Shown in pieces: positions 1 to 6,082 of a stretch of 56,868 bases of DNA. The notes beneath the pieces were generated by a model that ran no database searches, was not told the DNA's origin, and saw only the letters and a list, made by a program, of their open reading frames with translations. Within the stretch, counting starts at the first letter, position 1; every line of letters begins with the position of its first letter. The stretch is from assembly GCA_004555205.1 (NCBI GenBank), contig SFIY01000011.1:1-56868 (forward strand), read 5' to 3'. The stretch is from Clostridiales bacterium. GTDB lineage: Bacteria > Bacillota > Clostridia > Oscillospirales > Oscillospiraceae. A program made the position numbers and the translations under genes.

Positions 1-864
1 CTATCGGTCAGCACATGCTATCAAATTTGACTCGCGGTATTGTACCGGTGTCAGATAGTTCAGCGAGTACGCCGGGCGCTGTTCGTTGAAGAAATTGATA
101 TACTCATCAATTTCGGTTTCCACCGATTTCTCACCCGTGACATGAAAATCCATAAACAGCTCTGCCTTGATCCAACCATTAATTGCTTCCATAGCAGCAT
201 TGTCGGTGGGTGTGCCTGCTCGGGACATGGAATGCGTAATGCTGTACATGGGCAGCAGATCATTAAACGCTTTAGACGCATAAACGGAGCCTTGATCCGA
301 GTGAAGAATCATCTCATATTGCGGATACTGCTGTTTCAGCGCAATGAGGTCTTGCAAGCCGCTGATGTAGGTCATCCTGTCGCCACGCTTGGAAGAAAGA
401 GAATGGCTGACAATCTCGTTGTTCCAGAGATCCATATACAGTGTCAGTTCGTAGTAAACGCCCTTCACATAGAAGGCTGTCATGTCACTCACGATGCACT
501 GCAGCGGCCCGTTGATCTGTATCTCCGACAAAAGCAGATTGGGAAATACTCTGCCAGGGGCTCCAGGCTTTTTGTACTGATAATGCTTGGCCTTGCTCTT
601 GATTCCGGCAATTTTGCAGCACTTATGTGCGTATGGATCCGAAAGCACCAACCCTGTGTCCAGACGCAGCTTTGCATTCAGCCACCTATAGCCGTGGGAA
701 GGAAATCTGAGATGGTACTCCTGAAATAGCTGAATATTTGAAACCAGATTCTTTGTGCGTTCAGAAGGCCTTGAGAGTTTCTTCTTCCATGCGTAAAAGC
801 TGCTGCGCCGGATATTCATCATCTCACAGAGCAGCTTGACCGGGAACTCTCCGGACAGTTCCAT
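1..864 (-). mobile_element. IS3-family transposase OrfB (DDE integrase catalytic subunit)
   Basis: 287-residue protein of the IS3/IS150 type that carries out strand transfer of the element. It has an N-terminal HTH_21-like segment (HGYRWLNAKL near residues 57-66) and a C-terminal rve-type integrase core. The catalytic triad is visible as D127 (IVSDMTAF), D190 (LHSDQG) and E226 (NAAMEAING); the last two are separated by 35 residues as expected for D-D-35-E. The stop codon occupies bases 1-3, so the reading frame is complete at the window edge. In IS3 elements OrfB is normally made by frameshifting from orfA; here an ATG lies just after the orfA stop. Because orfA is 5'-truncated, mobility of this copy is doubtful. 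Confidence 0.93.
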
Positions 865-866
865 GA

Positions 867-1166
867 TTACTTGGTATTCTCTTTGCCGTACAGAATTACC
901 GAACCATCCCCCTTCACCTCGTAACCTTTTTTTAGCCGAGCTTCTGCAATTCGGGCTTTCATGAGCTCCATGATAAGTTCTTCCTTCGTCATGGACTCGA
1001 ATTCCTCCATGCCGGCAGGCTCCGCAAGAGGTTTGGAAACAGATAATCCCCGCTTGCTGCTGCGCTTTGCGGGCAATCCGTTGAGGTCTCGATACAGCCT
1101 CATATAATTGCGAGCTGTCTGCTCACCGATGTCATATTCTTTGGCTGCCTGATAGCGGCTGAGCGC
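867..1166 (-). pseudogene. 5'-truncated IS3 orfA (helix-turn-helix subunit)
   Basis: The open frame ends 2 nt before the orfB ATG, as in IS3 elements. Its translation contains a helix-turn-helix-like stretch (YQAAKEYDIGEQTARNYMRL) followed by a charged, leucine-rich stretch (MTKEELIMELMKARIAEARL) typical of the OrfA coiled coil. Reading upstream, an in-frame TAA at 1167-1169 precedes ALSRYQAAKEY with no start codon between, so the N-terminus is missing. The nearest well-placed ATG with a ribosome binding site (1340-1342, MKERNFN...) is in another frame beyond about 170 bp of unrelated sequence, so insertion or deletion inside orfA is likely. An internal ATG at 1103 could give a 78-residue product lacking the HTH. 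Confidence 0.75.
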
Positions 1167-1342
1167 TTACCACTTCAGAGTGGTGTATGTTTTGCTTATC
1201 AAAGACCCCTGTTTTTATTAGGCAAAAGCGGGGGTTAGGTTGCGTTTTAGGGTAAAAATGAGCAGGTTTTGGGCAAAACAGGAGTTCTTCCAACTCCAAT
1301 TTGGGATGGTCTCCAAGCAACATTGAAATTGCGCTCTTTCAT
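1167..1342 (-). other. unassigned segment between orfA remnant and flank
   Basis: No convincing gene. On the minus strand an ATG at 1342 has a plausible upstream GGGGAGC and opens MKERNFNVAWRPSQIGVG but soon stops. It may be the original start of the broken orfA, separated from the HTH part by inserted sequence. The middle carries short repeats of the type TTTTAGGGTAAAAA/TTTGGGCAAAA. I see no other structure. Confidence 0.3.
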
Positions 1343-1403
1343 CAATGGCTCCCCTTTTCTATGATGACTAATGACTTTTAATCTTACTGGCTTCTATTGT
1401 TTT

Positions 1404-1472
1404 TTACTGATTAGCCAGGCAAGCGGCAGCGCAGTCTGTGGCATCATGTTGTTTGACATATGTATATCGCAC
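1404..1472 (-). pseudogene. remnant of the 5' end of a peptidase-C39 bacteriocin ABC transporter gene (copy 1)
   Basis: A GTG-started frame of 22 codons reads MRYTYVKQHDATDCAAACLA then NQ-stop. The string VKQHDATDC(G)AACLA is the hallmark N-terminus of peptidase C39 domains fused to ABC exporters that cleave double-glycine leaders; the Cys of DC is the catalytic nucleophile. The family's usual Gly after it is Ala here. The frame ends in TAA after Gln where the family continues for about 700 residues, so only the first about 20 codons survive. Recognition rests on this short but distinctive motif and on the second copy at 3993. Confidence 0.7.
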
Positions 1473-1631
1473 GGTGGATTTGGCTCTTTCTTTGGATTTT
1501 CGTGGAAGGTGTTATCTTTGCGCTCCCCCTCAGTGCGGTATGCACCGAGAGGGGGGAGAGCACACGAAAGAAATCGCCTCGCATGGACAGAATCATTTTT
1601 TCTGACACGTTCTATTTCTCTGCACGATGTT
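1432..1631. repeat. direct repeat copy 1: C39 transporter 5' end plus upstream region, interrupted by about 100 bp
   Basis: Bases 1432-1494 match 3953-4013 almost exactly, and 1596-1631 match 4012-4046. In this copy the two blocks are separated by about 100 bp (about 1495-1595) absent from the other copy. The insert contains an inverted repeat, CTCCCCCTC (1523-1531) against GAGGGGGGAG (1549-1558). The repeat therefore spans the transporter start codon and its upstream DNA, and one copy gained or one lost the insert. Confidence 0.75.
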
Positions 1632-1650
1632 CATTACTCCTATCTGCGAT

Positions 1651-1863
1651 TTACCGTATGTCGGGTTTTTCCTTGTTCTGCTTTTTCTTGCGGATACTTA
1701 TGATGAGGTTCACTACAGTACAAATCATCACAGAGATAAGACCTATCTGCCAATAGACTGGATTTTCCACTATGCCATGTAGATACAACCCAGACGCAAG
1801 GAGTCCATAGGCGCCCACAAGGATACACACAATAGAGAAAATGCGTTCTTTTTTCACTTTCAT
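1651..1863 (-). CDS. small two-TM membrane protein in bacteriocin-like island
   Basis: 70 residues from the ATG at 1863 (GGGGGTAAGTGTCA-ATG); a GTG two codons upstream is the alternative start. It has a short basic N-terminus (MKVKKER), two hydrophobic segments (about residues 8-27 and 38-56) and a very basic tail (RKKKQNKEK). No family recognised. It lies directly downstream of the small peptide frame 1924-2115. A small cationic-tailed membrane protein beside a bacteriocin-like peptide is typical of an immunity protein, but that role is inferred from context only. It is AT-richer than the chromosome to the right. Confidence 0.55.
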   Translation of the reverse strand: MKVKKERIFSIVCILVGAYGLLASGLYLHGIVENPVYWQIGLISVMICTVVNLIISIRKKKQNKEKPDIR

Positions 1864-1923
1864 TGACACTTACCCCCATAAAAATGACTTTTATCTTGAG
1901 CTTTCCAATGATTTCTTGAAATA

Positions 1924-2115
1924 TTAGTATCTTACACTGTAGCAAACGCCCCGTTTATTCTGGCCAAAGCTCACTTCAAAAAATTTGACGCCCTTATATT
2001 TTGCGCCTGCAACTACGCCTCGCGCCATATTGATGATTTGTGCGCAAACAGATGTTACCGCTGCTCCAATCAAAACACCGGGTAAGTTATTATTGCTTTG
2101 ATGCTTTGCGAGCAT
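1924..2115 (-). CDS. Gly/Ala-rich bacteriocin-like small peptide (no leader seen)
   Basis: 63 codons from ATG 2115. After NNNLPGVLIGAAVTSVCAQI comes a short amphipathic part and a basic, aromatic C-terminus (GQNKRGVCYSVRY). The hydrophobic Gly/Ala-rich body and cationic tail resemble mature class II bacteriocins, and its layout parallels the peptide at 2827-3003 (PG near the start, AK-x-G-G/V in the middle, Cys near the end). No double-glycine leader and no good ribosome binding site precede the ATG; an in-frame TAA sits just upstream and the start overlaps the end of the preceding membrane-protein frame. It may be a mature-peptide fragment that has lost its leader. No family assigned. Confidence 0.4.
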   Translation of the reverse strand: MLAKHQSNNNLPGVLIGAAVTSVCAQIINMARGVVAGAKYKGVKFFEVSFGQNKRGVCYSVRY

Positions 2116-2515
2116 ATTGGCGCTTTATAAAATCAATGATTCCATAGATAGCCAATGGCAAACATAGAAGAATGAAATAAGTTTTAGGTATAGGTATTTG
2201 ATTTCCCAGAGCAGGTATAAATAGTTTCCTGACAATGTACCAAAAAGTAAGAATCACAAGGCAGATACTTATTTTTAACCACCCCGAATTCCTGCGAATA
2301 TATGACTACCACTTTTTATTTCTTTGTATAACAATATCGATCAGCAAAGATGTGAGTAGAATAATTATATCAAAGTATGTAGTATACTCCACCAACGCAT
2401 ACGGCTTACCCGTCTTGATAAAGAACGCTCTGACCATGAGCGTCACAAATACAAACGCAAACGCCATAAGAGGCGTTATATAAAAATGAGGATTATTCGG
2501 ATTCTTTTTTGCCAT
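2090..2515 (-). pseudogene. four-TM membrane protein interrupted by an in-frame TAG
   Basis: One reading frame runs from ATG 2515 (MAKKNPNNPHFYITP) through two hydrophobic segments to TAG at 2306-2308. It then continues in the same frame with two more hydrophobic segments to TAA at 2090-2092 (FIKRQYARKASKQ). The joined product would be about 141 residues, 2+2 TM. This matches the size and layout of the intact neighbour at 3017-3439, where a charged linker likewise separates the two TM pairs. Either a nonsense mutation inactivated an immunity-like protein, or the first half (69 residues) is made alone. No start codon with a good ribosome binding site is evident for the second half. Confidence 0.5.
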
Positions 2516-2586
2516 TTTTCCCAACCATACCACCTGACCTTCCCGTCAAGAGAACCATCGCATCTGTCCGCATGATAAGCAATCAA
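2476..2586 (-). pseudogene. remnant of a DRGG-motif peptide (copy D)
   Basis: A frame that opens after a TAA and has only a TTG as possible start (2586) encodes LIAYHADRCDGSLDGKVRWY followed by GWEKW. This aligns with the C-terminus of the peptide at 3459-3860 (IADCSDRGGCDGYVEWYGW): the DR, DG, V-x-WYGW positions coincide, with a two-residue insertion in the middle. The frame runs past the usual end for about a dozen extra residues, so the native stop seems lost. No leader and no ribosome binding site. It overlaps the start of the membrane protein downstream, the same overlap seen for copy B at 4392-4538. Confidence 0.45.
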
Positions 2587-2635
2587 GCAGCCAAAGGCTA
2601 TATATTACCACTTACAGTAGCTTACATATTCGGCG

Positions 2636-2815
2636 CTAATTTTTGCCTAAAATCAGCAAAACGGATAAGAGTGCGACAATTCCGAAAAGAACTCCGACTA
2701 TGCTTAATCCCTTCGGCACAACTCTATCTCTTTTCTGTAAAAATGTTTTTGCCAATAAAGATAACAAGAACATTACTTGCGATACAAACCATACAATATG
2801 TAACTTGCTGTCCAT
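2636..2815 (-). CDS. small two-TM membrane protein, putative immunity partner
   Basis: 59 residues from ATG 2815 (GAGGAGT-AATGCT-ATG), so the ribosome binding site overlaps the stop codon region of the upstream peptide gene 2827-3003 and the two should be translationally coupled. Two hydrophobic helices (about residues 6-24 and 39-56) are joined by a basic loop (QKRDRVVPKG). No recognised family. Tight pairing with a Gly/Ala-rich peptide suggests a bacteriocin immunity protein; this is inference from position and topology. Confidence 0.6.
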   Translation of the reverse strand: MDSKLHIVWFVSQVMFLLSLLAKTFLQKRDRVVPKGLSIVGVLFGIVALLSVLLILGKN

Positions 2816-2826
2816 AGCATTACTCC

Positions 2827-3003
2827 TCAACCGTTATACTTTCCGCAGCCACAGAGCAGTTTGTTTTTGGATGAACGATAGCCAACATATGCTCCGCCAC
2901 GCTTTGCAGCTTCAGTAAAGAACCGCGCGCTTAGTCCACACGCTGTTGCTAAAGCGCCAAAGAATCCCGCACCTGCTACAGCCGTCTGCAGACCCGGAAT
3001 CAA
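2827..3003 (-). CDS. Gly/Ala-rich bacteriocin-like small peptide
   Basis: 58 codons counted from TTG 3003 (start uncertain). An AAAGGAGGT lies 15 nt upstream, longer than ideal, and a TGA closes the frame just before it. The body (PGLQTAVAGAGFFGALATAC) is hydrophobic and Gly/Ala-rich; the tail (SSKNKLLCGCGKYNG) is basic with two Cys. In-frame codons upstream of the TTG read GKGGSKGLA, so a GG pair immediately precedes the hydrophobic part, possibly the stub of a double-glycine leader. Coupled to the membrane protein at 2636-2815. Bacteriocin-like by composition and context only. Confidence 0.45.
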   Translation of the reverse strand: MIPGLQTAVAGAGFFGALATACGLSARFFTEAAKRGGAYVGYRSSKNKLLCGCGKYNG

Positions 3004-3016
3004 CGCAAGGCCTTTA

Positions 3017-3439
3017 CTACCTCCTTTTCCTGGTTCTCATATGAAAGAGCCTTGCTCCTATTCGAGTTCTATATAGACATATTCCGTCTGCAGCAGCAAA
3101 TACAACACATACAAGCAAAAAGGACCATATAGGCATTGCTGTTGTTTTATCAGGAATCAAATTTGTAACTGTGAAGTACGGAACGCATATAAAACAGGCA
3201 CCTGTTATGCGCCTCATAACGCCGAGCTTCATTCGAAGTATCTTTTGAAATTTTACATTTATTATAATATCGGCAATACAGCATATACAAATGGAACCCC
3301 AAAGCTGTAGCGAAGATGGCATTATCAGGAAATTGGTCCCTTCTGTAATATGGTACAAGAAAAGGCTGAAGAGGATCACCATGATTGCCAGAACCGAAAA
3401 AGGACCGGTAAAAAATAAAATGAATGTTTTATCCTTCAT
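3017..3439 (-). CDS. four-TM membrane protein, putative immunity partner of the DRGG peptide
   Basis: 140 residues from ATG 3439, chosen because GGGAGGTAGT-ATG is an excellent ribosome binding site 20 nt after the stop of the peptide gene 3459-3860. Four hydrophobic segments are visible (about residues 5-27, 43-60, 76-94, 104-122), with a basic tail (RTRIGARLFHMRTRKRR). No family named with confidence; the shape resembles small DUF3021-like membrane proteins. Its immediate position behind a double-glycine peptide suggests self-protection. Confidence 0.65.
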   Translation of the reverse strand: MKDKTFILFFTGPFSVLAIMVILFSLFLYHITEGTNFLIMPSSLQLWGSICICCIADIIINVKFQKILRMKLGVMRRITGACFICVPYFTVTNLIPDKTTAMPIWSFLLVCVVFAAADGICLYRTRIGARLFHMRTRKRR

Positions 3440-3458
3440 ACTACCTCCCATAGGTCGA

Positions 3459-3860
3459 TTAGTATTTTGACCATCCATACCATTCAACATAGCCATCACA
3501 ACCACCACGATCACTGCAATCCGCGATATATGCAATCCCATACCCCGGATTCCACTTGCCTCTTGATGCCTTATCAATCATATTATTAGTTACAACAACG
3601 CGAATTCCAATTTTCTGAAGAGTAGAAAGTACCTTTTCTCCCATGATTTTTATTCCGTATTTTTGAAGAGCAGTAGCAAAACTCACACCTGCGGAGAATA
3701 CAAGAAACACCTCGGCAATCGCACCGACAAGCTCAACAGATGCGCCCACATCACTTCTTGTTCGCTTGTGCCATCCGAGCCATTCATCGCACAGGAAAGT
3801 GTAGCCACCGTCTACATAAGTCATTTCCTCCTCGGTCAGAGGCACATAGTTGCTGGGCAT
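3459..3860 (-). CDS. double-glycine-leader bacteriocin-like precursor with C-terminal DRGG motif (copy C)
   Basis: 133 residues from ATG 3860 (a TTG two codons earlier is possible). The N-terminus MPSNYVPLTEEEMTYVDGG is a textbook double-glycine leader: acidic, with conserved E-E-E-M-x-Y-V-D-G-G, cleaved after Gly19 by C39 peptidases. The predicted 114-residue mature part starts YTFLCDEWLGW, has a long hydrophobic stretch (about 39-66), a second amphipathic stretch (about 76-90), and ends SDRGGCDGYVEWYGWSKY. That tail motif recurs in three other frames of this island. No good ribosome binding site precedes the start; instead the 5' flank is a fragment of a C39 transporter gene, so the natural promoter may be lost. 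Followed at once by a 4-TM protein gene. Confidence 0.7.
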   Translation of the reverse strand: MPSNYVPLTEEEMTYVDGGYTFLCDEWLGWHKRTRSDVGASVELVGAIAEVFLVFSAGVSFATALQKYGIKIMGEKVLSTLQKIGIRVVVTNNMIDKASRGKWNPGYGIAYIADCSDRGGCDGYVEWYGWSKY

Positions 3861-3939
3861 CTTCAATGCTGTAGCGTCTGTTGCGTAACTCGTAAGATGC
3901 CTTCCTTAATACAAAATGTTTCAGATACTCTATTGTCAT

Positions 3940-3993
3940 ACAATCCGTAGCACAGTCTGTGGCATCATGTTGTTTGACATATGTATCTCGCAC
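3940..3993 (-). pseudogene. remnant of the 5' end of a peptidase-C39 transporter gene (copy 2)
   Basis: From GTG 3993 the frame reads MRDTYVKQHDATDC and then diverges (ATDCMTIEYLKHF...), losing the family's AACLA continuation at about base 3950. The first 14 codons match copy 1 at 1472 (MRYTYVKQHDATDC). The frame then runs on out of frame through the peptide gene. So it is a fused 5' fragment, not a functional peptidase; catalytic-motif context beyond the Cys is gone. Confidence 0.65.
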
Positions 3994-4046
3994 GGTGGAT
4001 TGGTCTCTTTCTTTTTTCTGACACGTTCTATTTCTCTGCACGATGT
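3953..4046. repeat. direct repeat copy 2 (C39 transporter 5' end and upstream DNA)
   Basis: Matches 1432-1494 and 1596-1631 as described for copy 1, here contiguous. Both copies end at the block TCTGCACGATGTT. The copies bracket the whole DRGG/peptide segment 1632-3950, consistent with duplication of a transporter promoter region or with recombination that deleted the transporter body. Confidence 0.75.
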
Positions 4047-4420
4047 TTTTTGGGGAAAAATGTCCGACAGGCCCAATAGTTATTTGCACTTCGGATCGTG
4101 TAACCAAGCAGCAAAATTGCGACAAGAATGCGGAACTCCACAACCTTTTCTGCCGGGTTATCGGAAATTACACAGAACATAAGGAGAAAATATGCGAGGC
4201 CACACAGTATACTGCTCCATTTCCGAACAGAATTCCACTTCTGCCTCACGGAATCTTCGGTTATCCTCTCCGCTTCATACTCTCTGAAAAAATCTTTCCA
4301 ATAATGGATTCCTACTAAAAATAAAAAACCGTCTATTAAATAGTACCTAATCAGATCAGGCAATGTTCCAATATAAGTCAAAAGTGCTTCGTCAATAGGA
4401 ATACCACGCAACAATACCAT
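4028..4420 (-). CDS. membrane protein overlapping the DRGG peptide gene copy B
   Basis: 130 residues from ATG 4420. The ribosome binding site AGAGGAGGG lies inside the upstream peptide gene, where the same bases encode the R-G-G of its DRGG motif; the two genes overlap by 29 nt. Hydrophobic segments at about residues 18-35, 75-92 and 99-117 are separated by a charged linker (FREYEAERITEDSVRQKW), and the C-terminus is basic. The 3' end runs into the repeated C39-upstream block (the stop is at 4028), so the last residues (FFPKKHRAEK) may be non-native. Family not recognised; immunity role inferred from pairing. Confidence 0.55.
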   Translation of the reverse strand: MVLLRGIPIDEALLTYIGTLPDLIRYYLIDGFLFLVGIHYWKDFFREYEAERITEDSVRQKWNSVRKWSSILCGLAYFLLMFCVISDNPAEKVVEFRILVAILLLGYTIRSANNYWACRTFFPKKHRAEK

Positions 4421-4538
4421 CGTACCCTCCTCTGTCATTTGCGTCCATCGCGTGGGCTAACAAGCTGCCGATTGTCCAGGCCCCCGCAGCTTCTACACCC
4501 TTCCGAATCATCGCAGCCACAGTGCTCTCTTTATCCAT
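4392..4538 (-). CDS. DRGG-motif small peptide (copy B)
   Basis: 48 codons from ATG 4538, which overlaps the stop of the upstream membrane protein (ATGGATAA); ATG 4550 is an alternative. The sequence begins MDKESTVAAMIRKGVEAAGA and ends MDANDRGGYDGIVAWYSY. The tail shares the D-R-G-G-x-D-G-x-V-x-WY pattern with copies A, C and D. No double-glycine leader, so it is either leaderless or a truncated C-terminal half. Translation would be coupled to both flanking membrane-protein genes. Confidence 0.5.
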   Translation of the reverse strand: MDKESTVAAMIRKGVEAAGAWTIGSLLAHAMDANDRGGYDGIVAWYSY

Positions 4539-5025
4539 GGCTTGCCCCATCGTCTTTCTTAAAGCGGCGTATGGCCGCAATACCAAACAGCAAAGAGAGC
4601 AGCATGGCAGCCACATAAATGCCGCCGTAATGAATAATAAATTCACCCCATTGCTGATAGCGTTCACTCATAATCTCGCTGTTAGAATCAATGACAGCGT
4701 GGGATATAGTTATAGACAAGAAGGCGAAAATATTGACGATTAAAATCATCCATATATCTGCTTTTATGCCGCGACTAATAGAGATGCCCTTTTTTCGATT
4801 TGAGTTGTACAACAGTATAATACTTTGGGCAAGCGGCATTGTGGCACAAAACATAAATGTCGCTGTGTATTTTGCATAGAAATCTTCCAAAGATATGGAT
4901 AGCAGCCAATTTTTACATAGCATAGGAAGTAGCCAAGTAAGTATGCCCAAAATATTCGCAGTAATAATACCCACTATCCATCCCTTGACAGAGAAAGATT
5001 TATTTTTAGAACGGTTTTCTTTCAT
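4531..5025 (-). CDS. four-TM membrane protein of unknown family
   Basis: 164 residues from ATG 5025 (TAGGAGGTATCTAT-ATG). A basic N-terminus (MKENRSKNKSFSVKG) precedes hydrophobic segments at about 16-36, 50-70, 86-106 and 130-152, and the C-terminus is charged (RRFKKDDGASHG). I do not recognise a family. It is the only membrane protein in the island with an entirely ordinary start and no overlap damage at the 5' end. The downstream peptide gene starts within its last codons. Possible immunity or transporter-accessory protein; function unassigned. Confidence 0.65.
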   Translation of the reverse strand: MKENRSKNKSFSVKGWIVGIITANILGILTWLLPMLCKNWLLSISLEDFYAKYTATFMFCATMPLAQSIILLYNSNRKKGISISRGIKADIWMILIVNIFAFLSITISHAVIDSNSEIMSERYQQWGEFIIHYGGIYVAAMLLSLLFGIAAIRRFKKDDGASHG

Positions 5026-5079
5026 ATAGATACCTCCTAACGATGATAGGCCAGCGACCCGACCTCGATAAGGTTTTAT

Positions 5080-5739
5080 TCAGATGAAAAAGGAAAGAAG
5101 CAATGGTATCACAAAGAGCGAAATAATTGTTACACGCAGATAATGGTCGATTACACCTATTATCCTGATAGTTTTATTAAGAGATTGATTGTTTTCACCT
5201 TTTGGGCCCATCTGCAAAACAATTGCCAGCGAGACAATGATGGCAAGAACATGCAGCAAAACAATTGCTGACCACACAATAGCAGGAATACTCATGTCAT
5301 ATGGCAGGTTTTCCCTTCGGCATATATACAGCAAAGCAAAGAATAGGAGCAGTAAAAGGGAAAATAATATGATATATAATATCAGCGGTTTTTTCCTGCA
5401 ATCACTGCTCAATTTGTATTCAGGAATAAGATCCGAGCCCGCTTCAGCTTCTTTTGAAAATATCTGAATTCTTTTGAAACGGCCAATATATTCCCATCCG
5501 CTGCTCTCCATCTCCGATAATACCGCTTGGCCGGGGTCTACGCCTCCGTCACCGCGATCTCTAAGAAAATACTGTGATGATTGAGTCTGCGAGCGCTGCA
5601 AAGAGACCCATCCAAGTCCGGCCCCCTTGACGGACCAATGTTTTTCAGCTAATTCAGATATCCATTTGTATAATAGCGGAATATTGGAAATCGCAAATGG
5701 AACCAAAACAAGCCGTTCATTCTTTTCTTTATGGCGCAT
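5080..5739 (-). CDS. DUF2812-like membrane protein
   Basis: 219 residues from ATG 5739 (AAGGAGGAAGT-ATG). The N-terminal half is soluble, with features of DUF2812: a WISELAEKHW segment near residues 26-35 and S-GWEYIGRFKRIQIF near 80-94, as in the family's WLN-M-A-KG...GWE-V...F pattern. Three hydrophobic segments follow (about 119-139, 152-175, 201-218). DUF2812 proteins are often encoded beside PadR regulators in Firmicutes; no PadR gene is visible here. The gene leads the minus-strand membrane/peptide series and may be native chromosomal sequence or island cargo. Confidence 0.6.
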   Translation of the reverse strand: MRHKEKNERLVLVPFAISNIPLLYKWISELAEKHWSVKGAGLGWVSLQRSQTQSSQYFLRDRGDGGVDPGQAVLSEMESSGWEYIGRFKRIQIFSKEAEAGSDLIPEYKLSSDCRKKPLILYIILFSLLLLLFFALLYICRRENLPYDMSIPAIVWSAIVLLHVLAIIVSLAIVLQMGPKGENNQSLNKTIRIIGVIDHYLRVTIISLFVIPLLLSFFI

Positions 5740-5802
5740 ACTTCCTCCTTCTTTCACTCATTTTTAGAGCTTTTCCTGTTTCTTGAAATCTGTTCGCTGC
5801 TA

Positions 5803-5937
5803 TCACAAGCCATAATACTCGATCCAACCATCTTCTCCGCCGCGATCAAATTTATCAGCAAATTTGGCTACCCAATATCCTACAGTAACTTGTTCGAGTT
5901 TTGAAATGGCCGCTGCGGTAGCCCTGGCGGGCCTCAT
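5803..5937 (-). pseudogene. chimeric frame ending in a DRGG peptide tail (copy A)
   Basis: Reading from an ATG at 5937 that lies inside IS256 transposase sequence in another frame, the translation is MRPARATAAAISKLEQVTVG then YWVAKFADKFDRGGEDGWIE and YYGL-stop. Residues from about ISKLE onward are not IS256-derived, and the tail DRGGEDGWIEYYGL matches copies B and C. The join lies near 5903-5908. No ribosome binding site. It is most simply the 3' end of a DRGG peptide gene whose 5' part was replaced by an insertion sequence fragment. Confidence 0.5.
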
Positions 5938-6082
5938 TTCGTTCGCAGCGGGCGGCTTGCGTCAGTTTCTCTGCTTCCTGCTCCGGCAGCTCGTTCAGCG
6001 TTTCTTCTACGCTGCCTCGGACCAATTCCTTGATCTGCCCCTTGATTACTTCTTCGTTTAGCTGTACAAGCTTCTCGGACAT
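5855..6082 (-). pseudogene. IS256-family transposase, N-terminal fragment
   Basis: The first 60 residues (MSEKLVQLNEEVIKGQIKEL ... QGYRSGHF) are the characteristic N-terminus of IS256/Mutator transposases, which normally run to about 400 residues with a DDE catalytic core. At about base 5903 the frame leaves transposase sequence and reads 15 unrelated residues to a stop. All catalytic residues are missing, so the fragment is inactive. The upstream DNA to about 6179 looks like the element's end: it abuts the stop codon of the XRE gene at 6180 and contains the usual AAAGGAGTCTGTAAACC-ATG translation signal. Confidence 0.8.

Noticed and set aside
1132..1323. 63-residue minus frame between IS3 orfA and flank
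   Set aside because: No ribosome binding site at its start, low-complexity translation (FCPKPAHFYPKTQPNP) and it runs into the broken orfA in another frame.
3784..4143. 119-residue minus-strand frame spanning the C39 fragment and peptide C start
   Set aside because: It is a chance fusion: the first part is untranslated flank, then 14 codons of C39 sequence, then an off-frame reading of the leader peptide gene.
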